Source of the DNA: Nevskia soli DSM 19509
Lineage (GTDB): Bacteria > Pseudomonadota > Gammaproteobacteria > Nevskiales > Nevskiaceae
Assembly: GCF_000711955.1 (NCBI RefSeq)
Contig: NZ_JONR01000029.1
Span: 7,426-71,425 of the forward strand
Length of the DNA stretch: 64,000 nucleotides
Reading direction: 5' to 3'
Shown piece by piece: positions 1-8,455 of the stretch. The notes under the pieces are model-generated. The model had not been told where the DNA came from. It saw nothing but the letters and a program-made list of their open reading frames with translations, and made no database searches. A program made the position numbers and the translations under genes. Positions within the stretch are counted from its first letter, which is position 1; the number at the start of each line of letters is the position of its first letter.

Positions 1-3
1 CAT
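1..3 (-). CDS. Start codon of the gene downstream of cheW (rest outside window)
   Basis: Bases 3 to 1 read ATG on the minus strand. They are preceded by GAGGA with a five-base spacer (GAGGA-ATACC-ATG), a good ribosome binding site. It lies 22 bases after the stop of the minus-strand cheW and so is probably the next gene of that operon. Nothing can be said about its product, because only the initiator codon is inside the window. Confidence 0.4.
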
Positions 4-25
4 GGTATTCCTCGGCGGTTCTGGT

Positions 26-535
26 TCAGTGGATGGCAACGCTGTCCATGAGCGCCATGTCCTGGCTGCTCATCAGCTTTTCGATGTCGATCAGGATCAG
101 CATGCGTTGCTCAAGCGTGCCAATGCCGGTAATGAAGCGGGTGTTGACGCTGCTGCCGAATTCCGGGGCCGGGCGGATCTGCTCGGCGCTGAGTTGCATC
201 ACATCGGATACGCCGTCGACCACCATGCCGACCACGCGCCGCGCCACGTTGAGGATGATCATCACGGTGAATTCGTTGTATTCGGCGCTGGCCAGGTGAA
301 ACTTGAGGCGCATGTCGACCACCGGCACGATGGTGCCGCGCAGGTTGATCACGCCCTTGATGAAGTCCGGCGCCTCCGGAATCCGCGTCACGGTGTCGTA
401 GCCGCGGATTTCCTGCACCTTGAGGATGTCCACGCCGTACTCTTCCTGGCCCAGGGTGAAGGTGAGGAATTCGTCCGGGGCCGCGGGCGCGGCCGCCTCG
501 GTTGGCTTGGCGCTTTCGTGACCGGTGGTGCTCAT
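26..535 (-). CDS. cheW: CheW coupling protein (distal copy)
   Basis: CheW-fold adaptor of about 169 residues that links chemoreceptors to CheA at the cytoplasmic arrays. The first roughly 20 residues are an Ala/Pro-rich leader. The body has the hallmark run LTFTLGQEEYGVDILKVQEI, then GVINLRGTIVPVVDMR, and ends with a short acidic tail. The ATG at 535 is chosen; a TTG six codons upstream (553) is also in frame, and neither has a strong ribosome binding site. The gene directly follows a cheA (33-base gap), so it is likely the partner of that kinase. Another cheW lies at 3366-3854. Family assignment is sure; which array it serves is inferred. Confidence 0.95.
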   Translation of the reverse strand: MSTTGHESAKPTEAAAPAAPDEFLTFTLGQEEYGVDILKVQEIRGYDTVTRIPEAPDFIKGVINLRGTIVPVVDMRLKFHLASAEYNEFTVMIILNVARRVVGMVVDGVSDVMQLSAEQIRPAPEFGSSVNTRFITGIGTLEQRMLILIDIEKLMSSQDMALMDSVAIH

Positions 536-568
536 CGCTGGGGTTCTCGGCAATGGAAATGGAGGAGC

Positions 569-2533
569 TCAGGCCGCCTGGGCCTGGCTGAACAGGCGCA
601 CGATGGCGCCGACGTCGAGGATCAGGGAGACGCGGCCGTCGCCCAGGATGGTGGCGCCGGAGACTCCGCGGATACGACGGTAGTTGGCTTCCAGGCTCTT
701 GATCACCACCTGCTGCTGCCCGACCAGTTCGTCTACCTGCAAGGCCAGCTTGCGGCCCTCGGATTCGACGATCACAGCAATGGCCTCGTGCAGTGGACGG
801 CTCTTGCCGCTCAGCCCGAACCACTGGCGCAGGTCAACCAGGGGCAGGTATTCGTTGCGCACCCGTACCACGGTGCCCTGGTGCACCACCCGCTTGACCT
901 GCTCGGCCTGCGGCTGTAGCGACTCGATCACAGCGGACAGCGGCAGGATGAAGATCTCGCCGGATACGCCTACCGACATGCCGTCGAGGATGGCGAGGGT
1001 CAGCGGCAAGCGGATCACGGTGCGCGAGCCACGACCGGCGCTGGAGTGCAGCTCCACGCTGCCGCCCAAGGCAGCGATGTTTTTCTTCACCACATCCATG
1101 CCCACGCCGCGGCCGGATACGTCGGTAACCCGATCTGCTGTGGAGAATCCGGGTGCGAAGATCAACTGCCAGACTTCGGCATCGCTCATCGCGTCGGTGC
1201 AGGCGATGCCCTGCTCGCGCGCCTTGGCCAGGATGCGTGCGCGATCGAGGCCGCGGCCGTCGTCGCAGACCTCGACCAGGATGTTGTCGCCCTGGTGGGC
1301 CGCCTTCAGCGTCACCGTGCCAACGGCATCCTTGCCGGCGGCGCTGCGCGCCTCCGGCGATTCGATGCCGTGGTCGAGGCTGTTGCGTACCAGGTGATTG
1401 AGCGGATCGCTGATCTTCTCGATCACGCTCTTGTCGAGCTCGGTGCTCTCGCCCACGGTGGTGAGGCGTACCTGCTTGCCGAGCTTGGCGGCGAGGTCGC
1501 GGACCAGGCGCGGGAAGCGGCTGAAAACGCTGTCGATAGGCAGCATGCGGGTGCTCATCACCGCTTCCTGCAACAGGCGGGTGTTGCGGTCGAGCTGCGA
1601 CAGGCCGGCGAGCAGTTTCTCGTTCAGCACCGGGTCGAGCGCGCCGGCAAGCTGGGCGAGCATGGCCTGGGTGATGATCAGCTCGCCGACCAGGTTCATC
1701 AGCGCGTCGATCTTGTCGGTGCCGACGCGGATCGAGCCGCCGTCGCCGACGGTGTGCTCGCCGGGGCGTGGCGTCGGCGCGGCCACGGCATGGACGGCCG
1801 GTCCGGTGGTGGCCACCGCCGCAGGTGGCGCGGCGGCGGATTCAAGACGGATATCCAGTTCGCAGCTACCTTCCACCCAGGCAAAGACCTCCTGCAGCTC
1901 GGCGCGGGAGTGGCTGCTGAGCAGACGCAGCGACCAGGCCATATGGCAGGACTCCGCGTCGCATTCGGCAAAGGCCGGCGCGGTGTCGAGGTCGAGCCTG
2001 GTTTCCAGGGTTCCGAGCGTCGCCAGTTCGCGCAGGATCAGCAGCGGGTCGTTGCCGCTGCGGAACAAATCCGGCGCCGGCACGAAGCGGATCAGGTAGG
2101 CCTGCTCAACTGCGGGAACGGCGACGGCCGTGGACTCCGGAGCATCCGCCGCGCCGAGAAAGGCCTCCAGCGCCGCCTGCGCCCCGGCCACCCGCGCGGT
2201 ATCCAGGGGCTCTCCGTCGCGCGCGGCTGCGAGCAGACTGCGCAGAGCATCGGTAGCGCGCAGCAGCAAGTCGACCGCCGGGTCCGAGATGGCGCGGGTG
2301 CCGCTGCGCATCTGGTCCAGCAGGGTTTCCATATGATGCGTAAACGAGGCGATGGCGGCGAAGCCGAAGGTGGCGGCGCCGCCCTTGATCGAATGCGCGG
2401 CGCGGAATACCGCGTTCACCGTCTCGCCGCCGGGGCCGCCGCCCATGCGCAGCAGGTCGCGTTCCATCAGGTCTATACCCTCGAAGCATTCCTCGAAGAA
2501 AGTGCGATGGAACTGCGCCAGATCGATGCTCAT
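569..2533 (-). CDS. cheA: Chemotaxis histidine kinase CheA (second system)
   Basis: CheA-type hybrid-free sensor kinase of 654 residues. Visible in order: an HPt domain with the phospho-accepting His47 in AAHSIKGGAATFGF; a middle domain of about residues 140-235 with the GNDPLLILREL segment, in the place of a regulator-binding domain; the dimerisation helix pair starting near KIDALMNLVGELI; a HATPase with N box HLVRNSLDHGIE and G boxes CDDGRGLD and SGRGVGMDVV; and a C-terminal CheW-like domain. The long open frame extends far upstream, but the ATG at 2533 is the start expected for the HPt domain and follows the receiver gene by 11 bases. It is clustered with a CheY-like protein, a STAS protein and cheW, suggesting a signalling unit distinct from the cheYZ-linked cheA at 5623-7368. 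Confidence 0.95.
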   Translation of the reverse strand: MSIDLAQFHRTFFEECFEGIDLMERDLLRMGGGPGGETVNAVFRAAHSIKGGAATFGFAAIASFTHHMETLLDQMRSGTRAISDPAVDLLLRATDALRSLLAAARDGEPLDTARVAGAQAALEAFLGAADAPESTAVAVPAVEQAYLIRFVPAPDLFRSGNDPLLILRELATLGTLETRLDLDTAPAFAECDAESCHMAWSLRLLSSHSRAELQEVFAWVEGSCELDIRLESAAAPPAAVATTGPAVHAVAAPTPRPGEHTVGDGGSIRVGTDKIDALMNLVGELIITQAMLAQLAGALDPVLNEKLLAGLSQLDRNTRLLQEAVMSTRMLPIDSVFSRFPRLVRDLAAKLGKQVRLTTVGESTELDKSVIEKISDPLNHLVRNSLDHGIESPEARSAAGKDAVGTVTLKAAHQGDNILVEVCDDGRGLDRARILAKAREQGIACTDAMSDAEVWQLIFAPGFSTADRVTDVSGRGVGMDVVKKNIAALGGSVELHSSAGRGSRTVIRLPLTLAILDGMSVGVSGEIFILPLSAVIESLQPQAEQVKRVVHQGTVVRVRNEYLPLVDLRQWFGLSGKSRPLHEAIAVIVESEGRKLALQVDELVGQQQVVIKSLEANYRRIRGVSGATILGDGRVSLILDVGAIVRLFSQAQAA

Positions 2534-2544
2534 GACGTTTTCGT

Positions 2545-2907
2545 TCAGCCGAGCACGCGCTTGACGGTATTGAGCAACTGCTCCGGGTTGAATGGCTTGA
2601 CCAACCAGCCGGTGGCGCCGGCTGCCTTGCCCTCCTGCTTCTTTTCCGGGCCTGACTCGGTGGTCAGCATCAGCAGGGGCGTGAACTTGTATTCCGGCAG
2701 GCTGCGCAGGGCGCGCACCAGGGAGATGCCATCCATATTGGGCATGTTGACGTCTGCCAGCACCAGTCCGAACTTCTCCTTTTGCGCAAGCGCGAGTGCC
2801 ACGGCACCATCCGGTGCTTCGACCACGTCGAAGCCGGCTGAGCTGAGGGTGAAGGCCACCATCTGGCGCATCGAGCTGGAATCGTCTACCGCGAGGATGC
2901 GGCTCAT
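2545..2907 (-). CDS. CheY-like single-domain response regulator
   Basis: Stand-alone receiver of 120 residues. The acidic pair Asp8/Asp9, phospho-acceptor Asp52 (in LVLADVNMPNMDG), Thr82/Thr83 and Lys104 (in WLVKPF) are all present, so it should be phosphorylated normally. It overlaps the upstream STAS gene by four bases and precedes a cheA by 11 bases, which makes that kinase its probable phosphodonor. The true flagellar CheY is more likely the protein at 8003-8398, next to cheZ and fliA. The role of this one (phosphate sink, alternative output or STAS partner) cannot be read from sequence. Confidence 0.92.
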   Translation of the reverse strand: MSRILAVDDSSSMRQMVAFTLSSAGFDVVEAPDGAVALALAQKEKFGLVLADVNMPNMDGISLVRALRSLPEYKFTPLLMLTTESGPEKKQEGKAAGATGWLVKPFNPEQLLNTVKRVLG

Positions 2908-3251
2908 GGCGCTGCCTTGGCCAGTTGCAGAAGGGTCGATGCGCCGAGCAGGGCGGCCGCGGCGAGCAGTGCCGGCGAAGGCCGCGCAAACTCGACTTCG
3001 CGGCCCTCGGCACGGCGGTCGCGGCAGAACAGGCAGAACAGCTGCAAAGCTGCGGTATGCACGCGCGTTACTTCGCCGGCGTCGAGAACGACCTTGGCCG
3101 GCTGGTCGAGCACACGTGTCAATTGTTCCTTGAGAGCGCCGACACTATCGATGCCCAGTTCGGCTTGCAGACGCAACGCCTTGACGCGACGGGAGCGCGT
3201 GGATCCCGCCCGAGGCACGGCGGGCCTGACAGCGGAGTCGGTTTCGTGCAT
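2904..3251 (-). CDS. STAS-domain protein in chemotaxis operon
   Basis: A 115-residue protein with a basic, probably disordered start of about 25 residues followed by a compact STAS-like fold (about 28-112: LRLQAELGIDSVGALKEQL, KVVLDAGEVTRVHTAALQLF). STAS proteins include anti-sigma-factor antagonists that are switched by Ser/Thr phosphorylation. Here the equivalent surface reads VTRVHTAALQ, so a Thr is available. GAGGGAG lies upstream of the ATG. It opens the STAS, receiver, cheA, cheW unit and shares four bases with the receiver gene. No partner anti-sigma kinase or phosphatase gene is visible in the window, so its input and target are unknown. Confidence 0.8.
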   Translation of the reverse strand: MHETDSAVRPAVPRAGSTRSRRVKALRLQAELGIDSVGALKEQLTRVLDQPAKVVLDAGEVTRVHTAALQLFCLFCRDRRAEGREVEFARPSPALLAAAALLGASTLLQLAKAAP

Positions 3252-3365
3252 GGCTCATTTCTCCCTCACCTGAGTCAGTAGCGGCGTAGCAGCAACGGCC
3301 CTGAAGGCGCGCCGAACGGACCGGCGACGAGCGGAGGGAAAATCAGGGTCGAACGGCACCGGGCA

Positions 3366-3854
3366 TCAAAACGGTAGCGCGGCGACCACGCCGAGGCGAT
3401 CGGCATCGAGCAGTGTCAGCATGCCGCCCTCACCGCCGCGGCTGACGATGCCACGCACCAGGGGGTCTGGAATGCGGCCCTGCGTCGCCGGGGCCGGCTT
3501 GATCGCGGCGGTGGCAATGCTGCAGATCTCCGCCACACCGTCGACACGCAGACCGACCGGCTCGCCTTCGATCTCGGCGACGATGACACTGCAGGGAGCA
3601 TCCGCCATCGCAGCGCCGAGGCCGAGGCAGCGGCGCAGATCGACCACGGTAACGATGCGGCCGCGAAGGTTGGTGACGCCCAGTATCGCGGGCGGCGTGC
3701 CGGGTACCGGTTCGATCTCGGCGGCGGCCAGCACTTCCTGCACGCGCAGGATATCGAGCGCGTAATTCTGGCTGCCGACACGGAAGCCGACCCAGCGCGT
3801 AACCTTGCCGTCTTCACGGCGTGCACCCTTCACATTGCCGATAGCTGCTTTCAT
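3366..3854 (-). CDS. cheW: CheW coupling protein (proximal copy)
   Basis: A 162-residue CheW-like adaptor. Recognisable segments are WVGFRVGSQNYALDILRVQEVL near the start, GVTNLRGRIVTVVDLR in the middle, and GLRVDGVAEIC. The start overlaps the stop of motD by four bases (ATGA), so it belongs to the cheY-cheZ-cheA-motC-motD transcription unit and is the likely coupling protein of the flagellar cheA at 5623-7368. It differs clearly from the other cheW at 26-535, having a shorter leader and a different C-terminus. Confidence 0.95.
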   Translation of the reverse strand: MKAAIGNVKGARREDGKVTRWVGFRVGSQNYALDILRVQEVLAAAEIEPVPGTPPAILGVTNLRGRIVTVVDLRRCLGLGAAMADAPCSVIVAEIEGEPVGLRVDGVAEICSIATAAIKPAPATQGRIPDPLVRGIVSRGGEGGMLTLLDADRLGVVAALPF

Positions 3855-4864
3855 GGGGGCGTATCTCCCGGGGATACCGGCGGCGGCGCCCGATCGGGCA
3901 CGGCGGCTGACTCTCCGCCTGCCGTTGCGGACGGCGGCTCGGTGGTCTTGTCCGGTCCCGGACCGCTGGCCGGCGGCATGGAGACGTCACCGCCGCCGCC
4001 GGCTACCGGCACCGGCTGGCTGCCTTCGGCAAGCACCACCAGCACCACCCGGCGATTGCGGTTGCGGCCATCACTGCTGCCGTTGTCACCGGCGGGCCGG
4101 TATTCGCCGAAGCCTTCGACGCTCATGCGGTGCGGATCGACGCCCTGCTCCATGAACAGGTGCACCACGCTGGCAGCGCGTGCCGCCGACAGCTCCCAAT
4201 TGGAGGCGAAGGCCCCGGTGTGGATCGGCACGTTGTCGGTATGCCCTTCGATGCGCAGGGCATTGGGGAAAGGCTGCAGGATGCCGGCCAGGCGCGACAG
4301 GATCGGCAGGGCGCGCTCGTCGACCAGGGCGGAACCGCTGGCGAAGAGGATGTCGGTGCGGATCTCGATTTCCAGCTTCTGCTCGGACTTGCGCACGATG
4401 ATCATGTTGCGGTCGATCAGCGGGCCCATGGCCTTCTGCACGGCATCGGCCATGCGCTGCAAGGCGGCGTGCTGTTCGGCGTAGCCGGTACTGCCCGAGG
4501 CGCTGGTCTGCTGCTGGGAGATCTGGATCTTGTTGCGGCCAGGCAGCACCACAGGGTTGCGCAGGTCACGCATGTCGCCGGCTACGGACTGCTCGACGCT
4601 GTCCTTCTCGAAGATGTTGATCTTCTGGTCGCTGTCGGTGCCGCTCTGCTTGTGGGTGCCGATCTGCACCGGCTTGATCGACTTGGGCGGGCCGCCGAAG
4701 GCATGGGACAGGGCGTCGGACAGCACGCGATATTTGCCCTCGTTGACCGAGGAGATGGAGTACATCACCACGAAGAAGGCCAGCAGGAGGGTCACCATGT
4801 CGCCATAGGGGATGGCCCAGGCTTCGTGGTTGCCGTGTTCCTCGTGCTTGTTGCGCTTGGCCAT
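3851..4864 (-). CDS. motD: Flagellar stator protein MotD/MotB type
   Basis: Peptidoglycan-anchored stator subunit of 337 residues. A basic cytoplasmic start (MAKRNKHEEHGNHE) leads into a single membrane helix (about 17-37) that begins with the proton-binding Asp22 in AIPYGDMVTLLLAF. An OmpA-like domain (about 170-290) carries GHTDNVPIH, SAARAASVV and GFGEYRP, and a Pro/Gly-rich tail of about 45 residues follows. It pairs with the MotA-like gene 11 bases upstream. In related polar flagellates this second stator pair is named MotC/MotD; the choice of MotD over MotB rests on that gene context. Confidence 0.95.
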   Translation of the reverse strand: MAKRNKHEEHGNHEAWAIPYGDMVTLLLAFFVVMYSISSVNEGKYRVLSDALSHAFGGPPKSIKPVQIGTHKQSGTDSDQKINIFEKDSVEQSVAGDMRDLRNPVVLPGRNKIQISQQQTSASGSTGYAEQHAALQRMADAVQKAMGPLIDRNMIIVRKSEQKLEIEIRTDILFASGSALVDERALPILSRLAGILQPFPNALRIEGHTDNVPIHTGAFASNWELSAARAASVVHLFMEQGVDPHRMSVEGFGEYRPAGDNGSSDGRNRNRRVVLVVLAEGSQPVPVAGGGGDVSMPPASGPGPDKTTEPPSATAGGESAAVPDRAPPPVSPGDTPP

Positions 4865-4875
4865 GTGAGTGCGTG

Positions 4876-5616
4876 CTAGTGCAGGTAACCTTGCAGCTTG
4901 GATTCGATATTGCGCGGGTTCTCGCCCTGCGAGATCGACACCAGGCCCTCGATCACCAGCTCGCGGATGCGCGACTGGTCGTTGGTCACGGCCTTGAGCT
5001 TCGACGCCATCGGCAGAAAGAACAGGTTGGCCGAGGCGATGCCGTAGATCGTGGCGACGAAGGCGGCGGCTATGCCCGGGCCGAGTTTGCTCGGATCGGC
5101 CAGGTTGGCCATCACTTCCATCAGGCCCATCACGGCACCGATGATGCCCATGGTCGGCGAGTAGATGCCCATGCCCTCGAACACCTTAGCGCTGGCCAGG
5201 TCGAAGTGCTCGCGGTTGGCCAGTTCCACGTCCAGGGTATTGCGGATCACGTCAGGCTCGGCGCCGTCCACCAGCAGCTGCAGGCCCTTTTTGATGAAGG
5301 GGTCGGATTCGGTCTCGACGCTGTTCTCCAGGGCCAGCAGACCCTGCTTGCGGGCAGCGTTGCTCCACTCGACGATGCGCTCGATCAGGGCCTTTGGATT
5401 GTGGGCGGGTGGCTTGAACACCCAGCGCAGCATCTTCAGCGCATGGATGAAAGTGGGCATCGGCGTCTGCAGCAGGATGGCGGCTGTGGTACCGACGAAG
5501 ACGATGACCGCGGCCGCGGCGCCAACCAGGTTTTCGATGCCGCCGCCGTGCAGGAAGGTGCCGCCGATGATGGCGGTGAAGCCCAGCAGGAAGCCGATGA
5601 TGCTCAGCAAGTCCAT
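4876..5616 (-). CDS. motC: Flagellar stator protein MotC/MotA type
   Basis: Proton-channel stator subunit of 246 residues. Two N-terminal membrane helices (about 3-20 and 30-50) are followed by the cytoplasmic loop with charged VEWSNAARKQGLLALEN. Two C-terminal helices follow, including YSPTMGIIGAVMGLMEVM with the conserved proline, and IAAAFVATIYGIASANLFFL. It sits between cheA (six-base gap) and motD, so stator and chemotaxis genes are probably co-transcribed. Related organisms keep a ParA-like gene next to this pair; none is present here. Confidence 0.96.
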   Translation of the reverse strand: MDLLSIIGFLLGFTAIIGGTFLHGGGIENLVGAAAAVIVFVGTTAAILLQTPMPTFIHALKMLRWVFKPPAHNPKALIERIVEWSNAARKQGLLALENSVETESDPFIKKGLQLLVDGAEPDVIRNTLDVELANREHFDLASAKVFEGMGIYSPTMGIIGAVMGLMEVMANLADPSKLGPGIAAAFVATIYGIASANLFFLPMASKLKAVTNDQSRIRELVIEGLVSISQGENPRNIESKLQGYLH

Positions 5617-5622
5617 TGCTTC

Positions 5623-7368
5623 TTACTCCGCACCGGGGCCGGCGCGCACCAGGCCGGGCAAATCGAGGATGAGTGCCACGCGGCCGCTGCCGGTGACGGT
5701 GGCGCCGGCGATGCCGGCCAAGCCGCGCAGCATGGCGCCGAGGGGCTTGATCACCACTTCCTCGCGCGCGTGCACCTGGCTGACGACGAAGCCATAGCGC
5801 TCGTTCTCCACCTGGGCCACCACCACGTGGCGCGGCGCATCGGCGGCGGCCAGCAGATCGAGCCAGCGGTGCAGGTGGATCAGGCGCAGGGTTTCCTTGC
5901 GATGCAACAGCACGTCCCAGCGGTCGAGCCGGCGTAGTTGCGCAGGATCGAGTTCGAATACGTCCAGTACAGGCGCCAGCGGCAGGGCGAGCAGGCGCGG
6001 ACCGACACCGATCATCAGCGCCGGCAGGATCGCCAGAGTCAGCGGCACGCGCAGGTGGATACTGCTGCCGAAACCCAGGCGGGACTCGATCTGCACCGAA
6101 CCGCCGAGGGCGGTGATGGAGGACTTGACCACGTCCATGCCGACGCCGCGGCCGGACAGCTCACTGACCTGGTCCTTGGTGGAGAAGCCCGGCCGGAAGA
6201 TCAGTTGCAGGCATTCCTGTAGCGACAGGCGTGCCGCATCGGCGGCGGCAAGCAATCCTTTCTCGACCGCCTTGCCGCGCAGCCGCTCCGCGTCCATGCC
6301 GGCGCCGTCGTCTTCCACCGTGATCAGGATCTGGTCGCCGGCCTGCCGCGCGCTCAGGCGCAAGCGGCCGATGACGGGCTTGCCCGCGGAGAGGCGCTGC
6401 GCCGGCGGCTCGATGCCGTGATCGACGCTGTTGCGCACCATGTGCACCAGCGGATCGGCCAGCGCCTCGACCAGGCTCTTGTCCAGCCCGGTGTCCTCGC
6501 CGACCAGTTCGACCTCGACCTGCTTGCCCAGGCCGCGCGCCACTTCGCGCGCCAGCCGGGGGAAGCGCGAGAAGACGCGGCGGATCGGCTGCATGCGTAC
6601 GCGCATCACCGCGGCCTGCAGGCTGCGCGTGATGTGGTCGAGCTCCCCGACGGCGCGTGCCTCCGGACCCTGGTCGGCGCGCCCGCAGAGGCGCTTGAGG
6701 CGGTTGCGCACCAGCACCAGCTCGCCCACCAGGTTCATCATGCCATCCAGCGCCGCGGTATCCACGCGCACACTGCTTTCGGCCGCGGTCTGACGTGCGA
6801 GGGGATGCGCGTCCGCTTCCGGAGACGGCTCGATGGCGGCATTGCTTTCGACCGTGACGCTGCCGGGCCCCCGCCCTTCGCCGTGCAGCTGGTCGAGCAA
6901 GGCTTCGAATTCATCGTCGGTAATGGCGCCGTTGTCCGCGGCGGCCCCGGTGGCGGGCGCCGCGACTGCGACGGGTGGCGGCGCCTGCGTCGCCTGGCGC
7001 AACCGCCCGATCAGTCCGGCCTTGGCGGAGGCTGGCGTGCGGCCGGCCTCCGCCGCCGCGTGCATCACCTGCAAACTTTCCAGCGCTTCCAGCGCCGCGT
7101 CCATCAGATCCGGATCCATGCGGCATTCACCCTTGCGCAGGGCATTGAATACTTCTTCCGCAGCGTGGCATAACGCTACCATCGCTTCCAGGCCGAGGAA
7201 GCCGGCGCCGCCTTTGATGGTGTGGAAGCCGCGAAATACGGCATTGAGCAGTTCGCCGTCGGCCGGCCGCCGTTCCAGCTCGACCAGCTGCTGGCCCAGG
7301 GCGGCCATCAGCTCGCCCGACTCGGCGAGGAAGTCGGCGCGGATATCGTCGTCGGTGTCGGTGCTCAT
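5623..7368 (-). CDS. cheA: Chemotaxis histidine kinase CheA (flagellar system)
   Basis: A 581-residue CheA. Domain order: HPt with His49 in RGFHTIKGGAGFLG; a long Ala-rich linker with no clear CheY-binding domain (about 115-195); a dimerisation domain (TAALDGMMNLVGELVLVR); a HATPase with MVRNSVDHGIEPPAQR and SGRGVGMDVV; and a CheW-like domain to the C-terminus. It is shorter than the CheA at 569-2533 and lacks that protein's middle domain. Its position directly after cheY-cheZ and before motCD indicates control of the flagellar switch through CheY. Both CheA proteins keep all catalytic boxes, so both should be active kinases. Confidence 0.96.
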   Translation of the reverse strand: MSTDTDDDIRADFLAESGELMAALGQQLVELERRPADGELLNAVFRGFHTIKGGAGFLGLEAMVALCHAAEEVFNALRKGECRMDPDLMDAALEALESLQVMHAAAEAGRTPASAKAGLIGRLRQATQAPPPVAVAAPATGAAADNGAITDDEFEALLDQLHGEGRGPGSVTVESNAAIEPSPEADAHPLARQTAAESSVRVDTAALDGMMNLVGELVLVRNRLKRLCGRADQGPEARAVGELDHITRSLQAAVMRVRMQPIRRVFSRFPRLAREVARGLGKQVEVELVGEDTGLDKSLVEALADPLVHMVRNSVDHGIEPPAQRLSAGKPVIGRLRLSARQAGDQILITVEDDGAGMDAERLRGKAVEKGLLAAADAARLSLQECLQLIFRPGFSTKDQVSELSGRGVGMDVVKSSITALGGSVQIESRLGFGSSIHLRVPLTLAILPALMIGVGPRLLALPLAPVLDVFELDPAQLRRLDRWDVLLHRKETLRLIHLHRWLDLLAAADAPRHVVVAQVENERYGFVVSQVHAREEVVIKPLGAMLRGLAGIAGATVTGSGRVALILDLPGLVRAGPGAE

Positions 7369-7406
7369 GCCGCGATCTCGATCCTGGGTCCTTCGGTAAC
7401 CCGGCT

Positions 7407-8006
7407 TCAGAAGCCGAGACTGGCAAGCAGGCGATCGGCATCGCCCTGGTCGGCCGCGCCGGCAGTACCGGGTAGCGCCGGCCCGGGCAACGCGGCCTGT
7501 GGTTCGTTTAGCGGCAGCTCCGGCGCGGACTGAACCGCGTCCTCGCCCAGCAATTCGAGCAGCGCAGCCTCGACGTTGCGCACCAGATCGATGACACGGC
7601 GGATCATCTGGCCGGACAAATCCTGGTATTCCTGTGCCTGGGCCAGCGCTGTCAGCGTGCCGCGCAGGCGCACCTCCGCGTCATCCACTGCCAGCCGGGC
7701 CTCCAGCAGCCCTCGCTCCGGGCCGTCATGGTGCAGACGGGCCAGATGAACGCGCACATCGGCCAGACTATCGGCGATGGCGCGGCCGTCATCGACCAGG
7801 TCGAGCGTCCGATGAGCGGCCTCCTCGGTCATCTTCACCACGTGGTCCAGCCGTACGCAGGCGTCCGGCATGTCGTTGCCGGCGAAGCGCGTGAGCCGGC
7901 CGTCCAGACCCAACTCGCGCAGGTTGTCGTGCAGGCTGCGCGTCAGCCGGGCCACGCCGGCATAAAGCGCGTCGTCACGCTGCGTGCCGGATTCCGCGGC
8001 TTTCAT
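7407..8006 (-). CDS. cheZ: CheY-P phosphatase CheZ
   Basis: A 199-residue helical protein. The long hairpin carries the catalytic motif QEYQDLSGQMIRRV, matching the Asp/Gln pair that positions water for CheY-P hydrolysis. The extreme C-terminus, ADRLLASLGF, is the CheY-binding peptide, separated by a Pro/Ala-rich flexible linker. The start overlaps the stop of cheY by four bases (8003-8006), giving translational coupling of CheY with its phosphatase. A CheZ is typical of beta- and gammaproteobacterial flagellar chemotaxis. Confidence 0.95.
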   Translation of the reverse strand: MKAAESGTQRDDALYAGVARLTRSLHDNLRELGLDGRLTRFAGNDMPDACVRLDHVVKMTEEAAHRTLDLVDDGRAIADSLADVRVHLARLHHDGPERGLLEARLAVDDAEVRLRGTLTALAQAQEYQDLSGQMIRRVIDLVRNVEAALLELLGEDAVQSAPELPLNEPQAALPGPALPGTAGAADQGDADRLLASLGF

Positions 8007-8398
8007 GCGGGAGCTCCGACGCTGCGCTGCGCGATCTTGTCCAGTTTCTCCTTGAGCGTGACGGCGGTGAACGGCTTGATGATGTAGCCGTTGACCCCCG
8101 CCTTGGCGGCCTCGATGATCTGCTCGCGCTGCGCCTCGGCCGTGACCATCAGCACCTTGAGCGAGGACAGGCGCGCATCGGAGCGGATGTTCTTGAGCAG
8201 GTCGAGGCCGGTCATGCCGGGCATGTTCCAGTCGGTGACGACCAGGTCGAAGGAGCCGGTCTGCAATGCGGTCCAGGCGGTCTTGCCGTCGTCGGCCTCG
8301 GTGGTGTTGACGTAACCAAGGTCGTGCAGGAGGTTCTTGACGATGCGGCGCATGGTCGAGAAGTCGTCGACGATGAGGACTCTGATGTTCTTGTCCAA
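8003..8398 (-). CDS. cheY: Chemotaxis response regulator CheY
   Basis: Single receiver domain of 131 residues with Asp11/Asp12, phospho-acceptor Asp56 in LVVTDWNMPGMTG, and Lys in YIIKPFTAVTL. DWNMPGM is the typical CheY signature for binding FliM and CheZ. The start codon is TTG at 8398, preceded by GGAGAT with about eight bases spacing; no in-frame ATG is near. It follows fliA by a 57-base gap and overlaps cheZ. It is the likely switch-binding CheY of the two receivers in this cluster. Confidence 0.96.
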   Translation of the reverse strand: MDKNIRVLIVDDFSTMRRIVKNLLHDLGYVNTTEADDGKTAWTALQTGSFDLVVTDWNMPGMTGLDLLKNIRSDARLSSLKVLMVTAEAQREQIIEAAKAGVNGYIIKPFTAVTLKEKLDKIAQRSVGAPA

Positions 8399-8455
8399 AA
8401 CTCTATCTCCGGGCCGCGCGCTGCGGCGGCCGATGGTTGAAGGCGGCTTGCGGGT

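Noticed and set aside
1046..3133. Very long plus-strand open frame opposite cheA and the STAS gene
   Set aside because: It is antisense to clear chemotaxis genes, has His/Gln/Arg-rich composition typical of GC-rich shadow frames and no recognisable domain.
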